Positions 45,304 to 53,886 of a stretch of 64,000 bases of DNA are shown here, in pieces. The translations under genes were made by a program, and so were the position numbers. Each line of letters opens with the position of its first letter. The first letter of the stretch is position 1. The notes under the pieces were generated by a model, which ran no database searches, was not told the origin of the DNA, and saw nothing but the letters and a program-made list of their open reading frames with translations. Source of the stretch: Caulobacter sp. FWC2 (lineage in GTDB: Bacteria; Pseudomonadota; Alphaproteobacteria; Caulobacterales; Caulobacteraceae); the NCBI RefSeq assembly GCF_002742625.1, contig NZ_PEBF01000001.1:3534001-3598000 (forward strand), given 5' to 3'.

Positions 45304-46506
45304 ATGTCGTTGGCCTTGGCCACTCTTCTCTATGAGTGGCGTCGTTACATGGCGGCCGTGGTCGCCCTCGCTTTCTCAGGCCTTCTCGTCCTGGCGCAGG
45401 TCGGCATGTTCGTCGGCATCGGCAAGGGCTTCACGGCCCAGATCGACCGCGCCCGCGCCGACATCATGGTGCTGGGCCCGGGCGCCAAGGCGCTGTTCGG
45501 CGGCCCCTCGGGCCTGCCGCGCCGGATGATCCCGCTGGTCTACAGCCATCCGGAAGTCACCCAGGTGGCCCCGCTGGACGGCTCCGGCGGCCGCTTCCAG
45601 AACATCCAGACCCCCGAGCAGCAGGCCAAGGAAGAGGCCCGCGCCAAGAAGGCCGGCAAGGGCAAGGGCGGCGGCGGCGGCTCGTCGCGCAAGAGCGAGT
45701 TCGTCAACGTCACGGTGATCGACGCGATCCCCGGCTACGTGACCGTGCCCACCGACTACACCCAGTCGATGATCGAGGCCCTGCGCCGTCCCTACGCCGT
45801 GGCGGTGGACGAGACGGCCCTCAAGCGCCTGGGCGTCAAGAAGGGCGACAAGGCCCTCTACAACGGCAAGACCATCAACATCGCCGTCGTCACCCGCGGC
45901 TATCCCAACATCATCCAGCCCACCCTGGTCATGTCGCGCGACACCCTGCGGATGCTGGGCGAGGCCGACACCGGCCAGCGCGTCGGCCCGCTGATGGTCG
46001 AGATCCAGGATCCCTCGCGCGCCGAGATCGTCGCGGCCCAGCTGAACAAGAAGGCCGACGGCAAGTTCCGCGCCTGGACCCGTCAGGAGCTGGCCGACGC
46101 CAATTCCGGCGCCATGCTGGACGACCAGATCATCGGCATCATGCTGGGCTTCTCGGCCTTCCTGGGCCTGCTGATCGGCGTGGCCATCACCTGGCAGACC
46201 CTGCGCGGCGCGATCATGGCCAACATCAAGGAGTTCGCCTCCCTGCGCGCCCTGGGCGTGTCGATGGGCGACCTGCGCAACATCGTCATGGAGCTGAGCT
46301 TCTGGGTCGGCTGCGTCGGCGTGCTGGCCGCCGGCCTGCTGACCTGGCTGGTCTCGCTGCTGGCCGTGGCCGGCGGCGTGCCGATGTACTTCCCGCCGAC
46401 GCTGGTGATCGTCGTCGCCGTGTTCCTGATCCTCATCGCCATGCTCTCCGGCTTCCTGTCGCTGGGCATCCTCAAGAACAGCCAGCCGGCGGACCTGCTG
46501 CGATGA
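45304..46506 (+). CDS. ABC transporter permease (DevC/FtsX-like)
   Basis: 400 residues. One N-terminal membrane helix (VVALAFSGLLVLAQVGMFVGIGKG), a large periplasmic domain with a Gly/Lys-rich insert (KAGKGKGGGGGSS), and three C-terminal helices with the FtsX-type motif MANIKEFASLRALGVSMGDLRNIVMELSFW. Start ATG at 45304. Its TGA overlaps the start of the ATPase gene (ATGA). First gene of a three-gene efflux operon. Confidence 0.9.
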   Translation: MSLALATLLYEWRRYMAAVVALAFSGLLVLAQVGMFVGIGKGFTAQIDRARADIMVLGPGAKALFGGPSGLPRRMIPLVYSHPEVTQVAPLDGSGGRFQNIQTPEQQAKEEARAKKAGKGKGGGGGSSRKSEFVNVTVIDAIPGYVTVPTDYTQSMIEALRRPYAVAVDETALKRLGVKKGDKALYNGKTINIAVVTRGYPNIIQPTLVMSRDTLRMLGEADTGQRVGPLMVEIQDPSRAEIVAAQLNKKADGKFRAWTRQELADANSGAMLDDQIIGIMLGFSAFLGLLIGVAITWQTLRGAIMANIKEFASLRALGVSMGDLRNIVMELSFWVGCVGVLAAGLLTWLVSLLAVAGGVPMYFPPTLVIVVAVFLILIAMLSGFLSLGILKNSQPADLLR

Positions 46507-47264
46507 GCCCCGAATACACACACGATCACAGCCACAAGCGCGGTCAGAGCGCGCTCTCCGCCCAGGGCCTGGTCAAGCGGTTCAAGACCGGCCGGACCTT
46601 CATCGAGGTGCTCAAGGGCGTGGACTTCGACGCCAAGCACGGCGACGTGACCATGGTCATGGGCCCCTCGGGCTCGGGCAAGTCGACCCTGGTCGCCGCC
46701 CTCTCCGGCCTCTTGATGCCCGACGAGGGCAAGGTCTCGGCGCTGGAGGCCAAGGACCTGTGGGCCCTGCCGAAAGGCAAGATCGACAAGTTCCGCCTCG
46801 ACCACTGCGGCTTCATCTTCCAGGGCTTCAACCTGTTCCCGGCCCTGACGGCCAAGCAGCAGGTGATGACGGTCCTGAAGTACCAGGACGTCGGTCCGGG
46901 CGAGGCCTCGCGCCGCGCTCAGGCGGCGCTGGAGTCGGTGGGCCTGGGCCCCCGCGTCAACCAGCGCCCGTCGGAACTGTCGGGCGGCGAGAAGCAGCGC
47001 GTGGCCATCGCCCGGGCTCTCGCCAAGAACCCGAACCTGATCTTCGCGGACGAACCGACCTCGGCCCTCGACGGCAAGAGCGGCGAGATCGTGATCAAGC
47101 TGCTGCGCGCCGCCGCCACCGAGCGCGGCGCGGCAGTGATCTGCGTGACCCACGACCCGCGGCTCGAGGCCTATGCCGACCGCGTCATCCACATCGAAGA
47201 CGGCCGGATCCTGGACGACGTGCGTAGAACGCCCGACGCCAATCCCGCGCCGCTCAGCCACTGA
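46503..47264 (+). CDS. ABC transporter ATP-binding protein (DevA/LolD-like)
   Basis: 253 residues. Walker A GPSGSGKSTLVAALSGLL, Q-loop FIFQGFNLFPALTA, signature LSGGEKQRVAIARALAKNPNLIFADEPTSALD (Walker B) and H-loop VTHD are all intact. The N-terminus has HDHSHKRG, a short His-rich leader. It energises the MacB-like permease encoded just before it. Confidence 0.95.
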   Translation: MSPEYTHDHSHKRGQSALSAQGLVKRFKTGRTFIEVLKGVDFDAKHGDVTMVMGPSGSGKSTLVAALSGLLMPDEGKVSALEAKDLWALPKGKIDKFRLDHCGFIFQGFNLFPALTAKQQVMTVLKYQDVGPGEASRRAQAALESVGLGPRVNQRPSELSGGEKQRVAIARALAKNPNLIFADEPTSALDGKSGEIVIKLLRAAATERGAAVICVTHDPRLEAYADRVIHIEDGRILDDVRRTPDANPAPLSH

Positions 47265-47284
47265 TTTCCTGGGGGAACTTGAGA

Positions 47285-48292
47285 ATGCCCGCGTTTCTGC
47301 GCCGACCCGCCTTCTGGATCGTGATCGTTGTCGCCGTGCTGCTTGGCGGCGGTTTCTTCTACATGAAGGGCCAGGCGGCCGAGAAGAAGAAGAAGCTCGA
47401 AGTCGCCGCCGCCCAGGAGGAGCCCTCCCCCTACGCGGCCATCGCCCAGGGCAAGGCCGACGTCGAGGGCGGCGTGATCCAGGTGGCCGCGCGCCGCCAG
47501 GGCATCGTCCGCGAGGTCTTCGTCCAGGAAGGCGACATCGTGAAGGCCGGCCAGCCCCTGGCCAAGCAGGAGGACGACGACGTCCGCCTGGCCGCCCAGA
47601 CGGCCTCGGCCAACCTGGCCTCGGCCCGCGCCCAGCTGGCCCTGTTCCAGGTGCAGCTGCGCACGGCCCAGCGTGAATACGCCCGCCTGCAGAACCTCAG
47701 CGCCTCGAACTTCGTCGCCGCCCAGCGCCTGGACAACGCCCGTGACCAGATCGCCTCGGCCCAGGCCAATATCGGCGCCCAGCAGGCCGCCATCGGCGTC
47801 GCCTCGGCCCAGGTCGCCCAGGCCAAGTATAACCAGGAACTGACGATCATCCGCGCCCCGGCCGACGGCCGCATCGCCCGCCGCCAGGCCAATCCGGGCG
47901 CCGGCGCCTCGACCCTGAACGTCACGGCCATGTTCGACCTTGAGCCCAACACCCAGCGCATCGTCCGCGCCGAGATCGTCGAGGCCGACATCCCCAACGT
48001 GAAGATCGGCCAGGAGGTCGAGATCCAGCCGGAAGGCAATCCGGACCAGACCTTCACCGGCAAGGTCCTGCGCCGCGCCGCCGTCTTCGGCGCCCGCAAG
48101 CTGGCCTCGGACGACCCCAGCCAGCGCAGCGACGAACGCGTCGTCGAAGTCGTGGTCAGCGCCGACGGCGCGCCGTTCCTGGTCGGTCAGCGCGTGCTGG
48201 TGAAGTTCATGAAGCCCGGCCAGAAGGCCGGCGTGAAGCGCGATAAGCCGACCCAGCCGGTGGCTGGCGGGATGACGAAGAAGAAGGTTTAG
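47285..48292 (+). CDS. HlyD/DevB-type membrane fusion protein
   Basis: 335 residues. N-terminal membrane anchor (FWIVIVVAVLLGGGFFYM), a lipoyl half-motif VAARRQGIVREVFVQEGDIVKAGQPLAKQ, a long coiled-coil hairpin (AQTASANLASARAQLALFQVQLRTAQREYARLQ to QAAIGVASAQVAQAKYN), then IRAPADGRIARRQANPGAGAS and a C-terminal barrel. ATG at 47285 follows GGGGGA. Links the ABC permease to an outer-membrane channel. Confidence 0.92.
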   Translation: MPAFLRRPAFWIVIVVAVLLGGGFFYMKGQAAEKKKKLEVAAAQEEPSPYAAIAQGKADVEGGVIQVAARRQGIVREVFVQEGDIVKAGQPLAKQEDDDVRLAAQTASANLASARAQLALFQVQLRTAQREYARLQNLSASNFVAAQRLDNARDQIASAQANIGAQQAAIGVASAQVAQAKYNQELTIIRAPADGRIARRQANPGAGASTLNVTAMFDLEPNTQRIVRAEIVEADIPNVKIGQEVEIQPEGNPDQTFTGKVLRRAAVFGARKLASDDPSQRSDERVVEVVVSADGAPFLVGQRVLVKFMKPGQKAGVKRDKPTQPVAGGMTKKKV

Positions 48293-48307
48293 GGGCGCTG
48301 ATTCAAT

Positions 48308-48833
48308 CCCTCTCTCTTTGAGAGAGGGAGGGGCCCGCCGCCGCAGGCGGTGGGAGGGTGAGTGGTTACGCCCTCGCCGATTTGAGCGCCGCCAGGATCT
48401 CGTCGGCTACCCCGCCGGGGTCGGTCATGACCCGCTCGTTGCGGAACCTCAGGACGACATAGCCGAGCCGCTCCAACGTCTCGGTGCGCAACTCGTCATA
48501 GTCCTCGCGCCCGTCGTGAGCCGCGCCATCAAGCTCCACGATCAGCTTGCCCGCCTCGCAGACGAAGTCCGCGAAATAGCGGTCGATCGCGATCTGCCGC
48601 ATGAACTTGAAGCCGCCAAGGCGGCGATTGCGGACGAGGCCCCACAGGACCTTTTCCGCCAGGGTTTGACCTTGGCGCAAGCGACGGGCGTAAGCGGTCC
48701 TCTCCATGGCGCGAGCGTGAACAAGCCCCCGGGGCGCCTCAACCCAAGGAATCAGGATTTCCCGGCTGACGGCGTAACCACTCACCCTCCCACCGCTTCG
48801 CGGCGGGCCCCTCCGTCTCTCAAAGAGAGAGGG
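48308..48833. mobile_element. DUF559 nuclease gene bracketed by ~65-bp inverted repeats (element 2)
   Basis: Left arm 48308-48372 and right arm 48771-48833 are inverted copies differing only in one loop (2 bp longer at left) and about one further base. From outside in, each arm has an AGAGAG hairpin, GGGGCCCGCCG...GGTGGGAGG and the core GGTGAGTGGTTACGCC. The core is adjacent to, or inside, both ends of the single nuclease gene. The right arm matches the composite repeats at 4577-4730 and 48884-49036 at about 45 of 47 positions. Confidence 0.8.
48366..48707 (-). CDS. DUF559 endonuclease-like protein, copy 2
   Basis: 113 residues from ATG 48707 (MERTAYARRLRQGQTLAEKVLWGLVRNRRLGGFKFMRQIAIDRYFADFVCEAGKLIVELDGAAHDGREDYDELRTETLERLGYVVLRFRNERV); an in-frame GTG at 48785 in the repeat arm would add 26 residues. 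ADF...IVELDG are the probable PD-(D/E)XK residues. Shares fold and layout with copy 1 but is divergent in sequence. Its stop codon TAA (48366-48368) is read from the repeat core. Likely DNA-cleaving; role inferred. Confidence 0.87.
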   Translation of the reverse strand: MERTAYARRLRQGQTLAEKVLWGLVRNRRLGGFKFMRQIAIDRYFADFVCEAGKLIVELDGAAHDGREDYDELRTETLERLGYVVLRFRNERVMTDPGGVADEILAALKSARA

Positions 48834-48883
48834 TTTCTTGAGGGCGACCTTGCGGGCGCCAATGTCGGCTAACGACCCTTACG

Positions 48884-49036
48884 CGATCTTGAGCCCCTCT
48901 CCTTTAGGGAGAGGGAGGGGCCCGCCGCGTAGCGGTGGGAGGGTGAGGGGTTACGAGGTTTGACGGCGTGCCGGCACTCCGTCGAGCGCTGTAACCCCTC
49001 ACCCCAGCCCTCTCCCTATGGGAGAGGGAGCATGTC
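48884..49036. repeat. 154-bp composite hairpin repeat, copy B (inverted)
   Basis: Reverse-oriented near-identical copy of 4577-4730, including the flanking CGATCTTGAG and the 36-bp centre with GTGCCGGCAC. It begins 50 bp beyond the DUF559 element at 48308-48833, so related repeats sit side by side here. Confidence 0.9.
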
Positions 49037-49710
49037 CGCCATCCACCCATAGCGGACATCTGGAGCGCTCACTTTTCGGCCGACGACGGGGATTGGCGCG
49101 TCCTTATCCTCGGCGTTCAAGATATCGACTTTAGAATAATCAATTGCTTGTCGATTTTTCACGCCCCTGAATCCCCCGCGTTCGCCACCACCCCATACTA
49201 ACCCCACCTGACAGCGCGAAAGGGACGTCCGGCCGGCGATCGTGACGGCTGTCAGGGGTGGTCGAGCGGGTAGCGCTCGTCGGTGCGGGGGAAGCTCCGC
49301 AACCGCATCCCTCTGGCGGCGGTCGGCCCTGGAACACAGAAACGACGTGGGATGTCGGGCCGATGAGGCAGCAGGCGCGGGCTGAAATCGCCCGTGCGGT
49401 CCGGGACCGGGGTTCGTCGCCCTGGCCCGCCCGTCGGGGGCCTCCTTCGGAAGCGGGTTAAGACCCCGCGCGTCGTGGGGCTCACCGGATAACGGCTGCG
49501 CGGAGCGCTCGGCTTCGTCGAAACGGTAACCTCTACCCAACCCTCCGGGCGTCGCCCGGGCGCTCCGCTTCCCTTCCCTGCCTTCAGCGGCCAGCCGCGT
49601 GAAGTCGAACACGCGTGCGTGCCGCGCAGGAGGATCGCTCCCCTTGACGCCCCTTCTCCCGCGCCGCACAACACGGCCAAACCAAACATGCGTTTGAGGG
49701 AGACTTGGGC
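49037..49710. other. Non-coding, highly structured stretch of unknown role
   Basis: No credible protein. An AT-rich section (49100-49160) is followed by many clear hairpins between 49260 and 49570: CGAGCG/CGCTCG (49263-49279), TGCGGGG/CTCCGCA (49284-49300), TCGGCCC/GGGCCGA (49323-49363), CGGTC/GACCG (49397-49409), GCGGG/CCCGC (49453-49469) and CCGGGC/GCCCGG (49545-49559), with GCGGAGCGC and GCGCTCCGC enclosing the last. It could encode a structured RNA or long 5' leader of the SDR gene. Conserved RNase P, tmRNA, SRP and cobalamin-riboswitch signatures were not found. Confidence 0.45.
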
Positions 49711-50616
49711 ATGGCGGACATCCGCTTCGACGGCAAGGTGGCGATCGTGACGGGCGCCGGTGGCGGCCTTGGCCGGCAGCACGCCCTGGAGCTGGCGCGG
49801 CGCGGCGCCAAGGTCGTGGTCAACGACCTGGGCGGCAGCGTCGACGGCTCGGGCGGCTCGTCCGACGCGGCCCTGAAGGTGGTCGCCGAGATCGAGGCCT
49901 TCGGCGGCGAAGCCATCGCCCACGGCGCCTCGGTGACGGATGACGCCGGCGTCGCCAACATGGTCCAGACGGCCATGGACAAGTGGGGCCGCATCGACAT
50001 CCTGGTCGCCAATGCCGGCATCCTGCGCGACAAGACCCTGACCAAGATGGAGCTGGCCGACTTCGAGCTGGTCATGCAGGTGCACGTGTTCGGCACCTTC
50101 AAGCCGATCAAGGCGGTCTGGGACATCATGAAGGCCCAGAACTACGGCCGCATCGTCGTGACGACCTCGTCGTCGGGCATGTACGGCAACTTCGGCCAGA
50201 GCAACTACGGCGCGGCCAAGATGGCGGTGCTGGGCCTGATGAACACCCTCAAGCTCGAGGGCGCCAAGAACGACGTGAAGATCAACGCCATCAGCCCGGT
50301 CGCGGCCACCCGCATGACCGAGGGCCTGATGCCCCCGGAAGTGCTGGCCAAGCTGGCCCCGGAATATGTCACCCCGGGCGTCGTCTACCTGTGCTCGGAC
50401 GAAGCGCCCACCGGCGCGATCCTGACCGCCGGCGCCGGCGCCTTCGCCCTGTCGCGCATCTACGAGACCGAAGGCGTCTATCTGGGCGAGGACGGCCTGT
50501 CGGCCGAAGAGGTCCGCGACAGCTGGGACAAGATCACCGCCGAGGATGGCCAGAAGGCCTACTTCAACGGCGGCGAGCAAGGCCAGAAGTTCTTCCGCAA
50601 GATGGCCGGCGGCTAA
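49711..50616 (+). CDS. Short-chain dehydrogenase (MFE-2/HSD17B4-like)
   Basis: 301 residues. NAD-binding KVAIVTGAGGGLGRQHALELARRGAKVVVNDLGG and VANAGIL; active site Ser in VVTTSSSGMYGNFGQSNYGAAK with the Y-x3-K motif. The long C-terminal extension (ASRIYETEGVYLGEDGLSAEEVRDSW region) matches the 3-hydroxyacyl-CoA dehydrogenase domain of peroxisomal-type multifunctional enzyme 2, so fatty acyl-CoA oxidation is likely. ATG at 49711; a TTG six bases earlier is less likely. Confidence 0.9.
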   Translation: MADIRFDGKVAIVTGAGGGLGRQHALELARRGAKVVVNDLGGSVDGSGGSSDAALKVVAEIEAFGGEAIAHGASVTDDAGVANMVQTAMDKWGRIDILVANAGILRDKTLTKMELADFELVMQVHVFGTFKPIKAVWDIMKAQNYGRIVVTTSSSGMYGNFGQSNYGAAKMAVLGLMNTLKLEGAKNDVKINAISPVAATRMTEGLMPPEVLAKLAPEYVTPGVVYLCSDEAPTGAILTAGAGAFALSRIYETEGVYLGEDGLSAEEVRDSWDKITAEDGQKAYFNGGEQGQKFFRKMAGG

Positions 50617-50678
50617 ATTGGCACAGGCCTTGCCGATTTATTGCCAAGTCGCGACTAGATTTTGACATAACGACGATT

Positions 50679-50709
50679 GATACGGGGCCTTTACGGCCCC
50701 GTATCTTTA
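50679..50709 (+). terminator. Hairpin terminator after the SDR gene
   Basis: GATACGGGGCC-TTTAC-GGCCCCGTATC is an 11-bp perfect stem with a short following TTTAA. It is a good stem with a weak T tract. The remaining gap to 50844 has AT-rich sequence and probably the promoter of the FadL gene. Confidence 0.7.
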
Positions 50710-50844
50710 ACAGAACTGACAAAATTCATGTTCTCGACAATTTATAGCAACGGTATTTGAACAGATACGTTAAACGCGGCGCTCCTCGAGCGCCCAACAG
50801 GTGTTCGGCGAGCCTCTTCCTCCCCAAGAAGGTCGCACGTAACA

Positions 50845-52143
50845 ATGTCTCTCTCGCGTACCAGCCTCGCCGCCGGCGTCGCTCTGCTGGCGCTCGCCGC
50901 CGCTTCCCAGGCCTCCGCTTCGGCCTTCTATCTGCAGGAACAATCGGTGCGCGGCACCGGCCGCGCCTATTCCGGTGAAGTCGCCGACAAGGGCGTCGGC
51001 AGCCTGTGGTGGAACCCGGCCTCGATCGCCGGCATCCAGCGCAACGAAGGCTATATCGGCCTGAACATGATCCAGGTGGACTCCAAGGTCACCAACACCG
51101 GATCGACCATCACCCGCCCGGTGCCGCCGGCCGGCCTGACCACCGCGGTGGGCGGCGACGCCACGGCCTATGACCCGATCAATGACGGCGTCGTGCCGAA
51201 CGCGGGCGTCGCGTTCCGCATCAACGACAAGCTGGCCTTCGGCGTCTCGGTCGCCGCGCCCTACAACTTCACCACCGAATACAACACCAACAGCTGGACG
51301 CGTTACGACGCCCTGAAGTCGCAGCTGCGCACGGTCAATGTCGACGGCGTCGTCGCCTATCGCGTCAACGACATGATCGACCTTGGCGTGGGCGTCACCG
51401 CCCTCTACGCCGACGCCAAGCTGACCAACGCCCTGCCGAACATCTCGCCGCTGCAGGCCGATGGCAGCCAGTCGCTGAAGGGCGACGGCTGGGCCTATGG
51501 CTACACGGTCGGCGCGCAGATCCATCCGAGCAAGGCCCTGACCATCGGCGCCAGCTATCGCTCGAAGATCGACCAGAAGCTGGACGGCACGGTCACCGTC
51601 GGCGGCCTGCTGGCCCCGATCCCGGCCGCCAACAACTTCTCGGTCGACGGCCAGGCCAAGATCAGCCTGCCCTGGATCGCCAATGTCGGCGCCCGCCTGG
51701 CGGTGAACGACCAGTGGACCCTGAACGCCTCGGTCAGCCGCGTGGGCTGGAAAGAGTTCGACGCCATCCGCGTCAGCTTCCAAGGCGGCGGCTCGACCAG
51801 CGTGCAAGACTACAAGAACGTCACGACCTACGCCGCCGGCGTCGACTATCAGGCCTCGCCTCGCCTGACCCTGCGGGCCGGCGTCCAGTACGACCCGACC
51901 CCGACGCCGGACGTCGGCCGCACCGCTCGCGTGCCGGACGGCGACCGCATGATGTACGCCGCCGGCGCCACCTGGGCCGCGACGGACAACATCAAGCTGG
52001 ACGCCGCGATCAGCTACATCAGCTTCGATGACAGCAAGATCAACCGCACCGACGTGACCGCGACCAGCTCGACCGTCCGCCTGAACGGCGACGTGACCGG
52101 CTCGGCCGTCGTCCTGGCGACCGGCGCCCGCTTCAGCTTCTAA
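50845..52143 (+). CDS. FadL/OmpP1-family outer-membrane transporter
   Basis: 432 residues with a signal peptide (AAGVALLALAAASQASA) followed by SAFYLQEQSVRGTGRAYSGEVADKGVGSLWWNPASIAG, the FadL N-terminal hatch with NPA motif. A beta-barrel follows, with aromatic-terminated final strand (GSAVVLATGARFSF). Long-chain fatty acid or other hydrophobic substrate uptake, in agreement with the adjacent SDR gene of fatty acid oxidation type. Confidence 0.92.
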   Translation: MSLSRTSLAAGVALLALAAASQASASAFYLQEQSVRGTGRAYSGEVADKGVGSLWWNPASIAGIQRNEGYIGLNMIQVDSKVTNTGSTITRPVPPAGLTTAVGGDATAYDPINDGVVPNAGVAFRINDKLAFGVSVAAPYNFTTEYNTNSWTRYDALKSQLRTVNVDGVVAYRVNDMIDLGVGVTALYADAKLTNALPNISPLQADGSQSLKGDGWAYGYTVGAQIHPSKALTIGASYRSKIDQKLDGTVTVGGLLAPIPAANNFSVDGQAKISLPWIANVGARLAVNDQWTLNASVSRVGWKEFDAIRVSFQGGGSTSVQDYKNVTTYAAGVDYQASPRLTLRAGVQYDPTPTPDVGRTARVPDGDRMMYAAGATWAATDNIKLDAAISYISFDDSKINRTDVTATSSTVRLNGDVTGSAVVLATGARFSF

Positions 52144-52166
52144 GGCTGACGCAGCGCGATCAAGAG

Positions 52167-52199
52167 AAGCCCGCCCGGAGCGATCCGGGCGGGCTTTTT
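52167..52199. terminator. Strong intrinsic terminator between fadL-like and mrp genes
   Basis: AAGCCCGCCCGG-AGCGAT-CCGGGCGGGCTTTTT: a 12-bp stem ending in a T tract on plus and starting with only AA on minus. It ends the FadL-like gene; it also lies just beyond the convergent mrp stop. Confidence 0.92.
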
Positions 52200-52204
52200 A
52201 TTGA

Positions 52205-53305
52205 TCAGAGGCTGATGCTCTTCCACAGCGTTTCCGCCGCCGCGACGAAGACCTCCGCCGCCTGGCCCTTGGGCTCGGAGATCACGGCCGGGACGCCCTG
52301 GTCGCCGCCGATGCGCACGGCGATCTCGATCGGCACGCGGCCCAAGAGCGGCACACCCAGGCGCTCGGCCTCGGCCACGCCGCCGCCTTCGCCGAAGATC
52401 GGGATCGGCGCGCCGGTCGAGGGATCGGGGAAGAAGGCCATGTTTTCGATGAGGCCCAGGATCGGCGTGGCGGTCTTCTGGAACATCGAAGCCGCGCGGC
52501 GGGCGTCGATCAGGGCGATCTCCTGCGGCGTCGTGACCAGCACCGCCCCGTCGATCCGCAGCTTCTGGACCAGGGTCAGCTGGACGTCGCCGGTGCCCGG
52601 CGGCAGGTCGACGACCAGCACGTCCAGCGGCTGGGCCTCCGAGCCCCAGGCCACGTCATGGATCATCTGGCGAACGGCCGACGAGGCCATCGGACCGCGC
52701 CAGATCATCGCCTTGCCCTCGTCGACGATGAAGCCGATCGACATCAGCTTGACGCCGTGGGCCTCCAGCGGCTGCAACTTCTCGTTCTCGAACAGCGGAT
52801 CGCCATCGACGCCCATCATCTTGGGGGCCGAGGGGCCGTAGATATCGGCGTCCAGCAAACCGACGCGCAGACCCATTTTCGCGAAGGCCACCGCCAGATT
52901 GGTCGAGACCGTGGACTTGCCCACCCCGCCCTTGCCCGAGGCCACGGCGATGACGTGGCGGACGTGGGCGGGCTTTTCGGCTTCCGGCGGCGGGACCACG
53001 CGGGCCTGAGGGTCTTCACTGATCTTGGCGCCCTTGCGAACCCGGGTCGCGCCCTCGACGGCCTGGGCGGTCAGGACGACCTGGGCCTGCTCGACGCCCG
53101 GCAGGGCGGCCAGGGCCTTCTCGGCAGCGTCGCGGATCGGGGCGTAGGACGCGGCCTGGCTGGCCGGGACTTCCAGCATGAAGCCGGCGCGGCCGTTGCG
53201 GACCACCAGGCCCTGCACGAGGCCGGCGGCGACCAGCCCCTGCCCGCTCGCCGGGTCGGCGATGCGGTCCAGCGCCACGCGGGCGTCGTCGAGGGTAGCG
53301 GTCAC
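52205..53305 (-). CDS. mrp: Mrp/ApbC (Nbp35-type) Fe-S cluster carrier ATPase
   Basis: 366 residues. An N-terminal MIP18-like domain (TLDDARVALDRIADPASGQGLV) is followed by the P-loop ATPase: VIAVASGKGGVGKSTVSTNLAVAFAKMG (deviant Walker A), LLDADIYGPSAPKMMG and DVLVVDLPPGTGD. GTG at 53305 is chosen because GGAGG lies 8 bp upstream; an ATG at 53335 lacks such a site. The usual CxxC near the C-terminus is not seen, as in some family members. Carries Fe-S clusters to target apoproteins. Confidence 0.92.
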   Translation of the reverse strand: MTATLDDARVALDRIADPASGQGLVAAGLVQGLVVRNGRAGFMLEVPASQAASYAPIRDAAEKALAALPGVEQAQVVLTAQAVEGATRVRKGAKISEDPQARVVPPPEAEKPAHVRHVIAVASGKGGVGKSTVSTNLAVAFAKMGLRVGLLDADIYGPSAPKMMGVDGDPLFENEKLQPLEAHGVKLMSIGFIVDEGKAMIWRGPMASSAVRQMIHDVAWGSEAQPLDVLVVDLPPGTGDVQLTLVQKLRIDGAVLVTTPQEIALIDARRAASMFQKTATPILGLIENMAFFPDPSTGAPIPIFGEGGGVAEAERLGVPLLGRVPIEIAVRIGGDQGVPAVISEPKGQAAEVFVAAAETLWKSISL

Positions 53306-53375
53306 GGGCGAGGCCTCCAATTGGGAGGGCCTCATATCCGCGCGACCGGCCGCTTTTACAAGGCCGTGGAGGCGC

Positions 53376-53876
53376 CTAGCGCTCCACGACCTTGCGCTGC
53401 ATCGGCGCCAGCTTGGCCAGCAGCTTGCCCTGGACGGCGAAGGGCACGCCCTCCTTGTCCATCGCCCACTGCAGGTTCTCGACCAGCGCGTTGAAGTCGC
53501 GGTTGGTGACGCCCATGTCCTTGTGGACCGCCGCCATGTCCCGGCCGCTGTAGACACAGCCGCCGCCCAGCACGTAGCAGAACTGCTCGGCCAGCGTCCG
53601 CTTCAGACGCGGGACATCGGTGGTCGCGAAGATGTCCTTGATGCGCGGGTCAGCGATGCTGCGGTCGACCAGGTCGCCGGCGATGCGGGTCAGCCCCTCC
53701 TTGCCGTGGAAGGCCTGGAAGGCGGCCGGATCCGTCAAGGGCGCGGCGCCAGCGTTGGCGGGCGACGGCGTATAGGGATCCACCGGCTTTTCGCCCGGCG
53801 GCGTGGCGTCCTGGGCGAAGGCCGAGCCGACCAGGGTGAAGGCGGCGATGGCCGCGAGGACGAAGGTCTTTCTCAT
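53376..53876 (-). CDS. Exported group 1 truncated hemoglobin
   Basis: 166 residues. A signal peptide (TFVLAAIAAFTLVGSAFAQ) precedes a truncated globin: FQAFHGKEGLTRIAGDLVDRSIADPRIKDIFATTDVPRLKRTLAEQFCYVLGGGCVYSGRDMAAVHKDMGVTNRDFNALVENL; His in the VHKDM segment is the probable proximal heme ligand. An exported heme protein is unusual for this family. Divergently linked cluster: DUF3034 gene directly upstream (10 bp), cupredoxin and EAL genes opposite. Confidence 0.88.
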   Translation of the reverse strand: MRKTFVLAAIAAFTLVGSAFAQDATPPGEKPVDPYTPSPANAGAAPLTDPAAFQAFHGKEGLTRIAGDLVDRSIADPRIKDIFATTDVPRLKRTLAEQFCYVLGGGCVYSGRDMAAVHKDMGVTNRDFNALVENLQWAMDKEGVPFAVQGKLLAKLAPMQRKVVER

Positions 53877-53886
53877 CACGCTCCCC

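Noticed and set aside
49240..49600. RNase P RNA, tmRNA, SRP RNA or cobalamin riboswitch
   Set aside because: None of the conserved cores (for example GAGGAAAGTCCGG, the tag-coding ORF for ANDNFAEEF, the GGAAGnAGC loop, the B12 box) is present on either strand.
49016..49669. 217-residue open frame on minus through the structured region
   Set aside because: Arg/Pro/Gly-rich, no recognisable motif, runs through repeat copy B and many hairpins; no start with a ribosome-binding site.
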